A program made the position numbers and the translations under genes. From Rhizobium leguminosarum bv. trifolii WSM2297 (GTDB lineage Bacteria > Pseudomonadota > Alphaproteobacteria > Rhizobiales > Rhizobiaceae): a stretch of 64,000 nt of DNA. Numbering within the stretch: the first letter of the stretch is position 1; each line of letters begins with the position of its first letter. Location of the stretch: contig NZ_JH719393.1 in NCBI RefSeq assembly GCF_000271845.1, forward strand, positions 372,001-436,000, read 5' to 3'. Positions 48,876 through 57,633 of the stretch are shown here, piece after piece. The notes under the pieces are model-generated. The model had not been told where the DNA came from. It searched no databases and saw only the letters and a program-made list of their open reading frames with translations.

Positions 48876-48901
48876 GGCCCTCGCAGGAGGAGGCGAGGGC
48901 C
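48876..48901 (+). other. 5'-leader hairpin with AGGAGG in the loop
   Basis: GGCCCTCGC and GCGAGGGCC form a perfect 9-bp stem around an 8-base loop AGGAGGAG. The presented GGA is what CsrA/RsmA proteins bind. It lies 64 bases before the binding-protein start, so it may act on mRNA stability or translation. Confidence 0.45.
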
Positions 48902-48965
48902 GGACCACCGAAAGAGAAGACGAATTGCTGGAAGGAGCGCCGAGGGCGCATGGGAGGAGAACGAA

Positions 48966-50486
48966 ATGAAACTTCATTTGGTAGCAGCCTGCTTTTCAAC
49001 CGCGGTGATCGGGTTGAGCATAGGCTCGGCTCACGCTGAAGATGCGAAGAGCAACGTCACTGTTGTGCTTGCCGAAACCGTCGATGTCGTCGAGCCCTGC
49101 ATGGCAGCGCGCCAGGACGTCGGCCGGGTCATTTCTGAAAACGTCAACGAGATGTTGGTGGAATTCGACTACGTCAAGGGTGGCCTCAAACCCCGTCTGG
49201 CGACGGAATGGTCTAAGATCGACAACGACACCTGGGAGTTCAAGCTGCGCCCGAATGTCAAATGGCACGACGGCAAGCCGTTCACTGCCAAGGATGTCCA
49301 GTTCACGATCGAGCGCAACAAGAACAAGAAACTCAGCTGTGAGACCGGCGGCAAATATTTCGGCGGCACGGAATTCAGTTTCGAGACGCCGGATGCCAAC
49401 ACGATCCGCATTACCACTAAACCGGCGCAGCCAATTCTTCCGTTGCTGATGACGGTGATGGCCGTGGAGCCGGCCGAAGCGACGCCAGCAGACGAGTTCA
49501 CCCGCAAGCCGATCGGCACCGGCCCCTATACGTTCGACAAATGGGAGATCGGCCAGTCGATCGTGCTGAAGCACAATCCGGACTATTGGGGGGAGAAGCC
49601 GCAGGTGGAGCAGGCGACCTACCTGTTCCGCTCAGACAGTGCTGTCGCGGCCGCCATGGTCGATGCCGGCGAAGCCGATATCGTTCCGGCCGTATCGGTA
49701 CAGGATGCCACCAACAAGGAAACCGATTTCGCCTATCCAAATTCGGAGACCACATCGCTGCGCATCGATACCCGCGCAGCGCCGCTCAACGACCGGCGTG
49801 TACGCGAAGCGATGAACCTCGCCATCGATCGTCAGGCAATGCTCGGAACCCTGTTTCCCGAACAGGCAAAGATCGCCACACAGCTCGTCGTGCCGACCAC
49901 GATCGGTTACAATGCCGATATCCAGGCCTGGCCCTACGATCCCGAAAAAGCAAAGGAATTGGTCAAAGCGGCGAAAGCTGACGGTGTTCCGGTCGATCAG
50001 CAGATCCGCATCATCGGCCGCAACGGGCAATATCCCAACGCCACCGAAGCCATGGAAGCGATGATGGCCATGCTTCAGGACGTCGGCTTGAACGTCAAGC
50101 TCGACATGTACGACGTTTCCGTGTGGAACGGCTATTTCGTTGCCCCTTTCGTCGCCGATTCCGGTCCGACTTTGACCCAGTCGCAACACGACAATGCGAC
50201 CGGCGATCCCGTCTTCACCGCATTCGTGAAATATGCGAGCGACGGCTCTCACTCCATGGTTCGGGATCCCGCGGTCGATGCCCTGATCGCAAAGGCGACC
50301 TCGGCAACCGGCGACGAGCGCACAAAACTCTGGAAGGAGCTGTTCGCCAAGGTGAACACCGAGATCATCGCCGATATTCCGATGTTCCACATGGTCGGTT
50401 TCACCCGCGTTTCGTCGCGTCTCGACTTCAAGCCGACGATCGCAACGAATTCCGAACTGCAGCTGTCGCAGATCCGCTTCAAGTAA
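48966..50486 (+). CDS. ABC transporter substrate-binding protein, family 5 (peptide/sugar-acid type)
   Basis: A 506-residue secreted protein. Signal peptide LVAACFSTAVIGLSIGSAHA with cleavage before EDAKS. SBP_bac_5 motifs: LRPNVKWHDGKPFTAKDVQFTIER, GTGPYTFDKWEIGQSIVLKHNPDYWG and RVREAMNLAIDRQAM. GGGAGGAG precedes the ATG. The transport genes at 38081-41552 lack a binding protein, and both units carry the same operator, so this is the likely partner. The operator and leader upstream are described separately. Confidence 0.92.
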   Translation: MKLHLVAACFSTAVIGLSIGSAHAEDAKSNVTVVLAETVDVVEPCMAARQDVGRVISENVNEMLVEFDYVKGGLKPRLATEWSKIDNDTWEFKLRPNVKWHDGKPFTAKDVQFTIERNKNKKLSCETGGKYFGGTEFSFETPDANTIRITTKPAQPILPLLMTVMAVEPAEATPADEFTRKPIGTGPYTFDKWEIGQSIVLKHNPDYWGEKPQVEQATYLFRSDSAVAAAMVDAGEADIVPAVSVQDATNKETDFAYPNSETTSLRIDTRAAPLNDRRVREAMNLAIDRQAMLGTLFPEQAKIATQLVVPTTIGYNADIQAWPYDPEKAKELVKAAKADGVPVDQQIRIIGRNGQYPNATEAMEAMMAMLQDVGLNVKLDMYDVSVWNGYFVAPFVADSGPTLTQSQHDNATGDPVFTAFVKYASDGSHSMVRDPAVDALIAKATSATGDERTKLWKELFAKVNTEIIADIPMFHMVGFTRVSSRLDFKPTIATNSELQLSQIRFK

Positions 50487-50499
50487 CCTTGCGGACTTG

Positions 50500-50525
50500 A
50501 GCGCGGGCCTCCTGTGGCCCGCGCT
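50500..50525 (+). terminator. Strong hairpin after the binding-protein gene
   Basis: AGCGCGGGCC-TCCTGT-GGCCCGCGCT is a perfect 10-bp stem with a 6-base loop, 13 bases after the stop. Only TTCC follows, so it may stabilise the binding-protein mRNA as much as terminate. Confidence 0.55.
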
Positions 50526-50545
50526 TTCCACGCCCTGACGGACGG

Positions 50546-51607
50546 ATGCCCATGCCTCTGATTGATCGCATTGCCCTCACCCAATTCGCCGAGCAGATTT
50601 TGACCCGCGCCGGGATGGAGCCCGACAAGGCCGAAACCACGGCCGCCGTCCTGGTGGAAGGCGACATGATCGGCCACGAGACGCATGGCGTCAGTCTGCT
50701 GAATTGGTATGTCGAAGCGTTGGAGGAGGGTTCGCTGGCGAAGTCGGGCAGCTACGAGGTGGTCAATGACCGCGGCGCAGCCTTTGTCTGGGACGGCAAA
50801 TCCTTGCCAGGCGCATGGCTTTTGACCAAGGCGATCGAGCAAGCCTGTGAACGCGTGCGCGATCATGGCGTCGTCACTGCGGCAATCCGAAACTGCCACC
50901 ATACCTGCGCTCTGTCAGCCTTCATGCGCCAGGTTACCGAGCAGGGACTGATCGTGCAGCTGTCGGTGTCGCATCCCGCGGCAAGCCGCGTCGCGCCCTA
51001 TGGCGGCACCAAGCCGCTCCTGACGCCGAACCCGATGGCGGCGGGTTTCCCGACATCCACGGATCCGATCCTGATCGACGTCTCGGCTTCGATCACCACC
51101 ACGACGATGACGCAAAACCTGGCGAAAGCAGGCAAGAAGTTCCCCGAGGCTTGGGCTTTCACCGCCGCAGGCGAGCCGACCGATGATCCGCGCGAGGTGA
51201 CGGAACGTGGCGGGACGATGATGCCCCTTGGCGGCCAGCTGAAGGGACACAAGGGCTTTGGGCTCGGGCTGATCGTCGAATTGCTGGGACAGGGGCTTTC
51301 CGGCAAGGGGCGGGCAAACGCGTCGCATGGTGTGTTTTCGCAGAGCGCTTTTCTGCAGGTTATCGACCCCGCCTTTTTCGCCGGGCTGGATGCTTTTACG
51401 GCGCAGTCCGATTTCCTCGCCTCCGCATGCCGCAGCAATCCGCCGGCGTCCTGGAACAACGGCCCGGTCCGCATGCCGGGTGATAGCGCGGCACGAAAGC
51501 GTCGTCTGGCGTTGCAAGAAGGCGTGCCTGTCGGGGAGGTGGCTTGGGAGAAACTCCGTGAACACGCCACGATCCTGGGCTTGCCCATTCCTGGTGTCGC
51601 CGTCTGA
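50546..51607 (+). CDS. Ldh2/malate-dehydrogenase family oxidoreductase
   Basis: A 353-residue NAD(P)-dependent dehydrogenase of the YlbC/YiaK/ComC family (PF02615). Catalytic His in IGHETHGVSLLNWY, nucleotide site with GVVTAAIRNCHHTCALSAF, and PNPMAAGFPT followed by LIDVSAS. Relatives include 2,3-diketo-L-gulonate reductase, ureidoglycolate dehydrogenase and L-lactate/malate dehydrogenases. It lies 60 bases after the binding protein, across a strong hairpin, and is probably part of the sugar-acid regulon; it would interconvert a 2-oxo acid and a 2-hydroxy acid. ATG at 50546; the ATG six bases later is also possible. Confidence 0.85.
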   Translation: MPMPLIDRIALTQFAEQILTRAGMEPDKAETTAAVLVEGDMIGHETHGVSLLNWYVEALEEGSLAKSGSYEVVNDRGAAFVWDGKSLPGAWLLTKAIEQACERVRDHGVVTAAIRNCHHTCALSAFMRQVTEQGLIVQLSVSHPAASRVAPYGGTKPLLTPNPMAAGFPTSTDPILIDVSASITTTTMTQNLAKAGKKFPEAWAFTAAGEPTDDPREVTERGGTMMPLGGQLKGHKGFGLGLIVELLGQGLSGKGRANASHGVFSQSAFLQVIDPAFFAGLDAFTAQSDFLASACRSNPPASWNNGPVRMPGDSAARKRRLALQEGVPVGEVAWEKLREHATILGLPIPGVAV

Positions 51608-51714
51608 CGACATCTCTAAAGGCCGGCCTCGAGCCATGCCGATCCCACGTTTGATCCACAAGTCGAGCGTCACGACGTTCCGAGCGACTTGTTCCCACGC
51701 CTTCTGCCGATTCT

Positions 51715-51739
51715 GGAACAATGTCTGCCTTCCCTTGTT
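51715..51739 (+). promoter_or_regulatory. EcfG-like general stress promoter
   Basis: GGAAC (51715-51719), 17 bases, GTT (51737-51739) fits the EcfG pattern except that T replaces C before GTT. It lies 54 bases before the lipoprotein start. Confidence 0.5.
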
Positions 51740-51792
51740 ACATTGGCGATAAAGTCAGTGACGCGCAAAGGACGGGACAGCTGGAGGTTTCA

Positions 51793-52083
51793 ATGAACCG
51801 GAGCATGGGATTTGGGCTGGTCTTTGCCGTTATTCTGACGGGCTGTACGACCGGCGCGGGCTATTACTCGTCGGGGGGATTGGCCCCCATTCCCGGCAGC
51901 ATCACGTATAATGGTCAGCCTCGCACGAAGTTGACGAAATCGCCCGTGGGTTCGTCCTTCCCGCACAGCTTCACCGATCAATGGGGACGTCAGGTCGAGG
52001 AAATTTACATCATCCAGCCTGACCGGAGCTTGCTGATCGCCGCGCGTCACTACCGGCCGGTCTTCTCGTTCGACGACGACTAG
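51793..52083 (+). CDS. Small lipoprotein, hypothetical
   Basis: A 96-residue lipoprotein precursor. MNRSMGFGLVFAVILTGC is a lipoprotein signal with lipobox ILTGC; the mature part starts CTTGAGYYSSGG and contains YNGQPRTKLTKSPVGSSFPHSF and IIQPDRSLLIAARHYRP. No function recognised; outer-membrane or periplasmic lipid-anchored. GGAGG lies 7 bases before the ATG at 51793. It starts a cluster of small genes under an EcfG-like promoter. Confidence 0.75.
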   Translation: MNRSMGFGLVFAVILTGCTTGAGYYSSGGLAPIPGSITYNGQPRTKLTKSPVGSSFPHSFTDQWGRQVEEIYIIQPDRSLLIAARHYRPVFSFDDD

Positions 52084-52109
52084 AACAGGTTAGGGAAGGA
52101 GAATTGAAC

Positions 52110-52517
52110 ATGCCGCGACGCAAGAGCACTGAGACGATGACCCTCGACACCCAAGGCGCCAAGATTGGCGAGCCGGTGCCGAAAGCCGTCATCGATACGA
52201 ACACGGCCTCTGTCGGCGTTCCCCGACAGCCTGATCACGGCCTGCAGGAAGAGTTGAACACGCTGCGACAGCAAATCGACGCCCTCCAGCAACAGATCCT
52301 CGATGGCGCTCGATCGGTAGAGGCAGGTGCCCGAAAAGCAATGCGTCAGACGGAAGCGACGGTGAAGCTCTATCCGGTCTCGACTCTCCTCATCGTTGCG
52401 GCTGCTGTGGGTGCATTCGCCTTCGCTGCACGCAGTGCCTCTCCGCCGCGCCGTCGCCATCAACCGGCGCTGCGCGAGTTGAGGGATCTTTACGAGACTA
52501 TCCGCGAGCGCATCTGA
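52110..52517 (+). CDS. DUF883/ElaB-like membrane-anchored protein
   Basis: A 135-residue protein with a polar N-terminus, a coiled coil (EELNTLRQQIDALQQQILDGARS), a helix (GARKAMRQTEATVKLYP) and one membrane helix (VSTLLIVAAAVGAFAFAA) before a basic tail. The layout matches the DUF883/ElaB/YqjD group, membrane-anchored stress proteins often associated with stationary phase. AAGGAG lies 8 bases before the ATG at 52110; a TTG at 52104 is the alternative. It follows the lipoprotein gene at 26 bases, so shared stress control is likely. Confidence 0.65.
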   Translation: MPRRKSTETMTLDTQGAKIGEPVPKAVIDTNTASVGVPRQPDHGLQEELNTLRQQIDALQQQILDGARSVEAGARKAMRQTEATVKLYPVSTLLIVAAAVGAFAFAARSASPPRRRHQPALRELRDLYETIRERI

Positions 52518-52584
52518 CAAGATTTCGGGATTGTCAGCATCCCGATTATGCCCGACACTTGCTCATCCAAGCGGGGGCAGCTGC

Positions 52585-52833
52585 ATGCTCGACATCATCA
52601 TACGACGCGCTCTTGATATAGTCGGGCGCACGGAGCGCCTGATCGAGGCCAGCAGGCGGCTGTTGGACAGTGAGGGGCTTGATGAAGTCGAGGTATACGA
52701 ACTCGATTACGAGATCGAACGGCTCGGTGATGCGGTCTTCTTCGTCGGCGAAGCTATTCGGTCGCTCGCACGCACCGTCGAATGCTGGCCGCAGGCCGCC
52801 CAAGCCCATGGGATACATGGAACATTGCACTGA
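52585..52833 (+). CDS. Small hypothetical protein
   Basis: An 82-residue frame from the ATG at 52585 (GCGGGGGC upstream). It is helical and charged (MLDIIIRRALDIVGRTERLI, then DEVEVYELDYEIERLGDAVFFVGEAIRSLA), without signal or membrane segment. No family recognised. It lies 67 bases after the DUF883-like gene in the same direction. Confidence 0.5.
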   Translation: MLDIIIRRALDIVGRTERLIEASRRLLDSEGLDEVEVYELDYEIERLGDAVFFVGEAIRSLARTVECWPQAAQAHGIHGTLH

Positions 52834-53134
52834 TGGGCTGTCGTTTCCCCGGGGCATGATTCGCAATACCTGTGCCGGACAGGTTTTCGGCCGGCGATCT
52901 GCATGTCACGCCGATGTCACGCGACCATGGAAGCAATATGTGCTTGATCGGCATCGGTAGGGTGAGGCCAAGCTCAGGTCGCCGGTTCGATCGCCGGAGC
53001 TGACCGCTTGGTCGCTTGGTCGATTTTTGAGCGCATTGGAGATACTCGATGAGGGATGTGTTGCCAACTATCACACGTGTCCTGAGCCGGGGACGGCCGG
53101 GCCGATACTGCTATTGCTTTGCCGGGGCATCACG
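52834..53134. other. 301-base gap without a recognised gene
   Basis: I see only short direct repeats (ATGTCACGC twice near 52905-52922, GCTTGGTCGCTTGGTC near 53005) and no promoter or hairpin I would defend. Confidence 0.4.
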
Positions 53135-53365
53135 ATGAGCTCGAAGCGCTCCAGGCGAAAGTCTCAGGCCCACGAATTCATCTTTCCGGTTCACACCCGC
53201 ACGATCGCCCAGATCAGGTACGATAGCCTCAGCCGCGTCATGACGGTGGTCTATCACGACGGCCGCACTACGACGACCACTGGCATACAGGGCCCGGCGA
53301 TGCTGAGGATCCTTGCCCAGCGTCCGCTCGAGCGCTCTCCTTTTCTGTTGCAGACGGTCATCTGA
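53135..53365 (+). CDS. Small hypothetical protein, weakly KTSC-like
   Basis: A 76-residue frame from the ATG at 53135. The basic N-terminus (SSKRSRRKSQ) precedes a compact segment IAQIRYDSLSRVMTVVYHDGRTTTTTGI, whose pattern recalls the KTSC domain (lysyl-tRNA synthetase-associated), but the match is weak. The ribosome-binding sequence is poor. Coding is plausible, function unknown. Confidence 0.4.
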   Translation: MSSKRSRRKSQAHEFIFPVHTRTIAQIRYDSLSRVMTVVYHDGRTTTTTGIQGPAMLRILAQRPLERSPFLLQTVI

Positions 53366-53490
53366 GCGGAAAGCCAATTTCGACTGCCGTGCGCGGATAA
53401 GGCATCCGCGTGTTAAATCGGCCTGGTCATGCATCCATTTCCCGCGGGCTGCGTTCATCTCCAACAGCCAGATCCACGGAGGGAATGCCG

Positions 53491-53754
53491 ATGACCTTTC
53501 CACCGCCGAAAACCGAAGCGCCTGTGCAACGCTTCAAAGAGGCGACCGATGCCGCGCGCGACGCCTTGGAAAGATTGATTGCCGCCGCCAATGAAGCCGG
53601 ATGGGCAACCGAAGAGATAACTGCGGCGCTGCTTGAAGCTGCACAGTTTCTACGCGACGCCAACAAGAAAGATCCCGATCCGGCCGATGACCCCGTTATC
53701 AGTGATGCATCTGCCAGGCAGGAGCAGATTGGTCATGGCGAGCTCTACGATTAG
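53491..53754 (+). CDS. Small hypothetical protein
   Basis: An 87-residue acidic, helical protein (APVQRFKEATDAARDALERLI, EITAALLEAAQFLRDANKKDPDPADDP). No membrane or signal segment. The ATG at 53491 has GGAGG 8 bases upstream; the ATG at 53485 is too close to it. No family recognised. Confidence 0.55.
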   Translation: MTFPPPKTEAPVQRFKEATDAARDALERLIAAANEAGWATEEITAALLEAAQFLRDANKKDPDPADDPVISDASARQEQIGHGELYD

Positions 53755-53760
53755 AGGAAT

Positions 53761-53822
53761 TCAGGGGAAAGTGCCAAGCGGTTTCCCGTGCGAAATTGCG
53801 TAAAACAAAAGGCTAGAGCGAG
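53761..53822. repeat. Rhizobial palindromic intergenic element (RIME-like)
   Basis: GGGAAA-N11-TTTCCC followed by a GAAATTGCGTAAAACAAA tract and CTAGAGC resembles a palindromic repeat family I know from Rhizobium and Sinorhizobium intergenic regions. It sits between a + gene and the end of the LacI gene. Name and family are from memory. Confidence 0.45.
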
Positions 53823-53839
53823 CGGCTTGAGCCCGGCTC

Positions 53840-54910
53840 TCACCGGTCGATCGTTGCAACGGAGCCGCGCACGACAAGGCGCGTGGTAACGCGCAGCCGT
53901 TCGACGGCAAGAGGGATGCGTTCGATCCGAGCAACGAGTCGTTCTCCCGCGAGTTTGCCAAGCTCATAGACGCGCTGGTCAACGATTGTGATCGGTGGAA
54001 CGGTGACGCTGGTCCAGTCGGCGTCCAGAAAAGAAATCATCGAGATATCCCGGGGTATCGACAGGCCCAGCGTTTGCAGCGACTTGAAAATGCGCAGACC
54101 CACCAGACTGTCGGATGCCATCAGCGCCGACGGCGGCGATGTCTCTGAGAGCAAGCGTTTAATCACCGCATCCGTCTGCTGCTGGTTCGTGGCGCCGAGC
54201 CTGATAAAATGAAGAGGGTTCGGCGAACCCGCCTCGGTCAGGACGGTCACGAAGCCTTCAACTCGTTCGCGCACGGCGGAATTTGAGATCCGTCCGATAT
54301 CGGTGAGCCCGCCGTCCTCGGCGTCCATGGCGGAGACATAGGCGAGGCGGCGATGTCCTTGATCGATGAGGTACCGGGTCGCGGTGATCGCCGCGTCACG
54401 GTCATCCCCCGTCACGGCGTCGACATCAAGTTCCGGGATGGCCCGGTCGAACAGAACCAGTGGCACGCCGGCGCGGCGGACGTGCTGCAGGTGATCGAGG
54501 CGGTCGCAGCGTGCCGGCGTGACGATCAGGCCATCGACGCGCTTGCCTATCAGAAGGTCGACGGCGGATCTTTCGGCATCAAGCTGTTCCCCCGAATTGG
54601 CGATGATGACGTTGAAGCCCGCGAGGCGGGCCGCATCGCTGATGCCGCGCACCGCCAAGCTGAAGAATGCGTTCTCGATATCGCCGACAACCACGCCGAT
54701 GATGCCGGACCGTCCGGTGCTCATGCTGCGGGCGAGTTCGTTTGGACGGTATTCGAGCGCAGTTGCGGCGGCCATGACCTGGTCTGTGATCTTGGCGCTG
54801 ACCACGCCGTAGCCGCCGAGCACGCGGGCGGCCGTCGCCTTTGAGACTTTTGCGGCCTTCGCGACGTCGGCGACCGTGACTGACCGTTTCTGATTGGCGG
54901 AATCTTCCAT
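53840..54910 (-). CDS. LacI family transcriptional regulator
   Basis: A 356-residue regulator. The N-terminal LacI helix-turn-helix and hinge (VTVADVAKAAKVSKATAARVLGGYGVVS, then YRPNELARSMSTGRS) precede a periplasmic-binding-protein-like effector domain (IIGVVVGDIENAFFSLAVRG, KRVDGLIVTPA, DRAIPELDVDAVTGDD, SALMASDSLVGLR). It is divergent from the amino-acid-type ABC genes; three GACCGGT-centred sites lie between them. It very probably represses that operon and is released by its substrate. Confidence 0.92.
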   Translation of the reverse strand: MEDSANQKRSVTVADVAKAAKVSKATAARVLGGYGVVSAKITDQVMAAATALEYRPNELARSMSTGRSGIIGVVVGDIENAFFSLAVRGISDAARLAGFNVIIANSGEQLDAERSAVDLLIGKRVDGLIVTPARCDRLDHLQHVRRAGVPLVLFDRAIPELDVDAVTGDDRDAAITATRYLIDQGHRRLAYVSAMDAEDGGLTDIGRISNSAVRERVEGFVTVLTEAGSPNPLHFIRLGATNQQQTDAVIKRLLSETSPPSALMASDSLVGLRIFKSLQTLGLSIPRDISMISFLDADWTSVTVPPITIVDQRVYELGKLAGERLVARIERIPLAVERLRVTTRLVVRGSVATIDR

Positions 54911-54937
54911 GCGTTGAGGACTACAAGAGTTGTTGAC

Positions 54938-55001
54938 GACCGGTCAATTGACAGATATCAAATATGTTGTGAGACCGGTCTCTTTACAGGGGAGACCGGT
55001 A
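54938..55001. promoter_or_regulatory. Three LacI-type operators
   Basis: GACCGGTC at 54938-54945, GAGACCGGTCTC at 54971-54982 (a perfect 12-bp palindrome) and GAGACCGGTATC at 54992-55003 share a central ACCGGT, typical of LacI-family operators with a CG centre. Site starts are 35 and 21 bases apart, which favours cooperative binding or looping. Confidence 0.75.
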
Positions 55002-55092
55002 TCTTGTACTCAAAGCCCCGCCGCGGCCACGCGGTGGGCAGGGCAGCAAGGCGTGCCGATAAGAGCATTTCCTTTCAGAGCGGAGAACGAAG

Positions 55093-55917
55093 ATGAAGCT
55101 TTTTGAATTTGCGGCCACCCTCGCTCGATTGTGGGCCGGCGTATTGACGTGCCTTCTTGCGTTGGGGGCAGGTTCCGCGGCCGCGGCCGACAATCCCTAT
55201 AACCTCATCCAACCCGGTGTGATCAGCGTCGGCACGATGGGTGATGCCAAGCCTTATACGTTCGCGACGGCAGACGGCCAGTTCACGGGTTTCGATATCG
55301 AGCTGTTTCTCAACGTCGTCTCCCGCCTTGGTTTCCCCAAAGATAAGGTGACGTTCACCGGCCAGGAATTTTCGGCACTGTTGCCGTCGGTGGCAAACGA
55401 ACGGTTCGACGTTGCCGTTGCGGCGATCGGTACCACCGAACCCCGCAAGAAGACCGTCGACTTTTCCGACGGCTATCTTGCCGGTTATCTCTCGGTCTTG
55501 ACCGCCGATGCCGGCATCAAGGATGCCGGTGGCCTCAAGGGCAAGCGTCTCGGCGTCGTGCAAGGGACGTTGCAGGAAATCTATGCGGCCAAGAATTTCG
55601 GTGAAACCGATCTCGTAAAATTTCCCGACAACAATTCCGCCGTGGCCGCCCTCAACAACCAAACGGTCGATGCGCATTTTCTCGACTACGAGGCCGCCAA
55701 ACAATATGGCGAGCGTTATCCTGCGTTGAAGATTGCGGTAAACATCCCGTCCTTCGATGCGCCGGCGGGCTTTGTGATCCGGAAGGGAAATGATGCCTTA
55801 CGCACGGCTTTAAACGGCGCCCTTCACGATGCGATGCAGGACGGCACCTGGAAGACCCTTTATGAAAAGTGGTTCCCAGGCTCGCCGATGCCGGACCAGT
55901 ATCTTCCCAAGAAGTGA
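55093..55917 (+). CDS. ABC transporter substrate-binding protein, amino-acid type (family 3)
   Basis: A 274-residue periplasmic protein with a signal peptide ([22 protein letters not shown], cleavage before ADNPY). SBP_bac_3 features: [30 protein letters not shown], the Arg-containing [19 protein letters not shown] and GVVQGTLQE. It supplies the permease/ATPase fusion encoded next. First gene of the LacI-controlled operon; ATG at 55093 with GGAGAACG upstream. Confidence 0.9.
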   Translation: MKLFEFAATLARLWAGVLTCLLALGAGSAAAADNPYNLIQPGVISVGTMGDAKPYTFATADGQFTGFDIELFLNVVSRLGFPKDKVTFTGQEFSALLPSVANERFDVAVAAIGTTEPRKKTVDFSDGYLAGYLSVLTADAGIKDAGGLKGKRLGVVQGTLQEIYAAKNFGETDLVKFPDNNSAVAALNNQTVDAHFLDYEAAKQYGERYPALKIAVNIPSFDAPAGFVIRKGNDALRTALNGALHDAMQDGTWKTLYEKWFPGSPMPDQYLPKK

Positions 55918-55924
55918 GGCCGCA

Positions 55925-55949
55925 AGCCGGCCGCCCTTAGCGGCCGGCT
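55925..55949 (+). other. Hairpin between binding protein and permease genes
   Basis: AGCCGGCCGC-CCTTA-GCGGCCGGCT is a perfect 10-bp stem with a 5-base loop, 7 bases after the stop. As between other binding-protein and permease genes, it may raise binding-protein mRNA levels over the downstream genes. Confidence 0.6.
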
Positions 55950-55983
55950 GACCTCCGCGGCGCCATGCCCGGCACGGGGTTTA

Positions 55984-57534
55984 ATGGGGATATCGATGGA
56001 CTGGCTTGAAAATCTGCGCCGCAGCTTCCTGGATTGGGACGCCATGGCGGAAGTGCTGCCGAGCATGATTAGCGTAGGCCTGAAGAACACCCTGATCCTG
56101 GCTGCCGCCTCGACCGTACTCGGCGTCGTCATCGGCATGGTTCTTGCTGTGATGGGCATCTCGCAGTCCCGCTGGCTGCGGTTGCCGGCGCGCATCTACA
56201 CCGATGTCTTTCGCGGGTTGCCGGCGATCGTCACGATCCTGATCATCGGTCAGGGTTTTGCCCGGATCGGGCGGGAGTTCTTCGGTCCGTCGCCGTTCCC
56301 GCTCGGCATCCTGGCGCTCAGTCTGATCGCCGGCGCCTATATCGGCGAAATCTTCCGATCGGGCATCCAAAGCGTCGAGCGCGGTCAGATGGAAGCCTGC
56401 CGGGCGCTCAGCATGAGCTACGGGCAGGGCATGCGCCTGATCGTCATCCCGCAAGGCATCCGGCGCGTTCTGCCGGCGCTGGTCAATCAATTCATAGGAA
56501 ACGTCAAGGATTCGAGCCTCGTTTATTTCCTGGGATTGCTTGCCTCCGAGCGGGAGATCTTCCGCGTCGGTCAGGATCAAGCCGTCGTCACCGGCAATCT
56601 GTCGCCCTTGTTGCTGGCCGGCGTCTTCTATCTCGTCATCACAGTGCCGCTCACCCACTTCGTAAACTACGTCGACGCGAGACTGCGCCTGGGAAAACAA
56701 GGCCGCGGCTCGGGTGTTGCGAGCGGATTGGTCGAGGTGAGCGAGCTGCAAACCGCTGTCGGCCGGCAGCCCGCGACCAAATCTGTCGCGGAGACGGAAC
56801 CGCGCTTCAAGGGCGGCGCTCTGAATATCCGTGGCCTCAGCATGGCCTATGGCGATCTGGACGTGCTGAAGGGTGTCGATCTCGACATCGCCGCCGGTAC
56901 TGTCACCTGTATCATTGGCCCCTCCGGCTCGGGAAAATCGACGCTGCTGCGGGGCATAAACAGGCTGGTGGAACCGAAAGGCGGCGACATCCTGCTCGAT
57001 GGCGAAAGCATTCTGGCCATGAAAGCGGAGCGGTTGCGCCGGCGCGTGGGGATGGTGTTCCAGCACTTCAACCTGTTTCCCGATCACACCGCGCTTGAGA
57101 ACGTCATGCTTTCACTGACGGAGATCAAGAAGTTGCCGAAGCAGGAGGCGCGGCGCATCGCCGAGGCGCGTTTGGCCGAGGTCGGTCTTGCAGAGCGCAG
57201 GGATCATCGCCCGGCAGGTCTGTCGGGCGGGCAGCAGCAGCGTGTCGCCATCGCGCGTGCGCTCGCCATGGATCCGGAGGTCATCCTGTTCGACGAAGTG
57301 ACGAGTGCGCTCGATCCCGAACTGGTAAAGGGCGTTCTCGACCTGATGGCGGCTCTCGGCCGCCAGGGCATGACGATGGCAGTGGTGACGCATGAGATGG
57401 GGTTTGCGCGCAGGGCGGCCGACCAGGTCGTCTTCATGGATGAGGGCCGCATCGTCGAAGCCGGCTGCCCGGAGCAAATATTTGACAACCCCAAAAGCGA
57501 GCGGCTGAAGCGCTTCCTTGCGGAAGTCCTCTGA
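55984..57534 (+). CDS. Amino-acid-type ABC transporter, fused permease and ATPase
   Basis: A 516-residue protein. Residues 1-235 are a HisM-type permease with about five helices ([25 protein letters not shown] loop [30 protein letters not shown]). After a linker, residues 278-516 are a HisP/GlnQ-type ATPase with Walker [10 protein letters not shown] near 313, Q-loop [11 protein letters not shown], signature LSGGQQQR, Walker [13 protein letters not shown] and switch His in VVTHEMGFA. Natural fusion of these two subunits is known but less usual than separate genes. ATG at 55984; an in-frame ATG at 55996 is possible. Confidence 0.92.
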   Translation: MGISMDWLENLRRSFLDWDAMAEVLPSMISVGLKNTLILAAASTVLGVVIGMVLAVMGISQSRWLRLPARIYTDVFRGLPAIVTILIIGQGFARIGREFFGPSPFPLGILALSLIAGAYIGEIFRSGIQSVERGQMEACRALSMSYGQGMRLIVIPQGIRRVLPALVNQFIGNVKDSSLVYFLGLLASEREIFRVGQDQAVVTGNLSPLLLAGVFYLVITVPLTHFVNYVDARLRLGKQGRGSGVASGLVEVSELQTAVGRQPATKSVAETEPRFKGGALNIRGLSMAYGDLDVLKGVDLDIAAGTVTCIIGPSGSGKSTLLRGINRLVEPKGGDILLDGESILAMKAERLRRRVGMVFQHFNLFPDHTALENVMLSLTEIKKLPKQEARRIAEARLAEVGLAERRDHRPAGLSGGQQQRVAIARALAMDPEVILFDEVTSALDPELVKGVLDLMAALGRQGMTMAVVTHEMGFARRAADQVVFMDEGRIVEAGCPEQIFDNPKSERLKRFLAEVL

Positions 57535-57633
57535 AATGCCTGAGGCTACGCAGAGTGCAGCCCCGGTCGTCTTTAGGCCGGGTGCGCCGAATTTCGTTCG
57601 ATCAAGCAAGAGCAAGGAAACAAGGTTATCGAC

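Larger units (their letters stand above)
48641..48965. other. 325-base leader region of the binding-protein gene
   Basis: No gene recognised; a frame ending at 48779 looks coding-like (DLTRDKVEMICGLASAA) but I cannot name it. The region holds the third GntR operator and a hairpin with AGGAGG in its loop. Confidence 0.5.
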
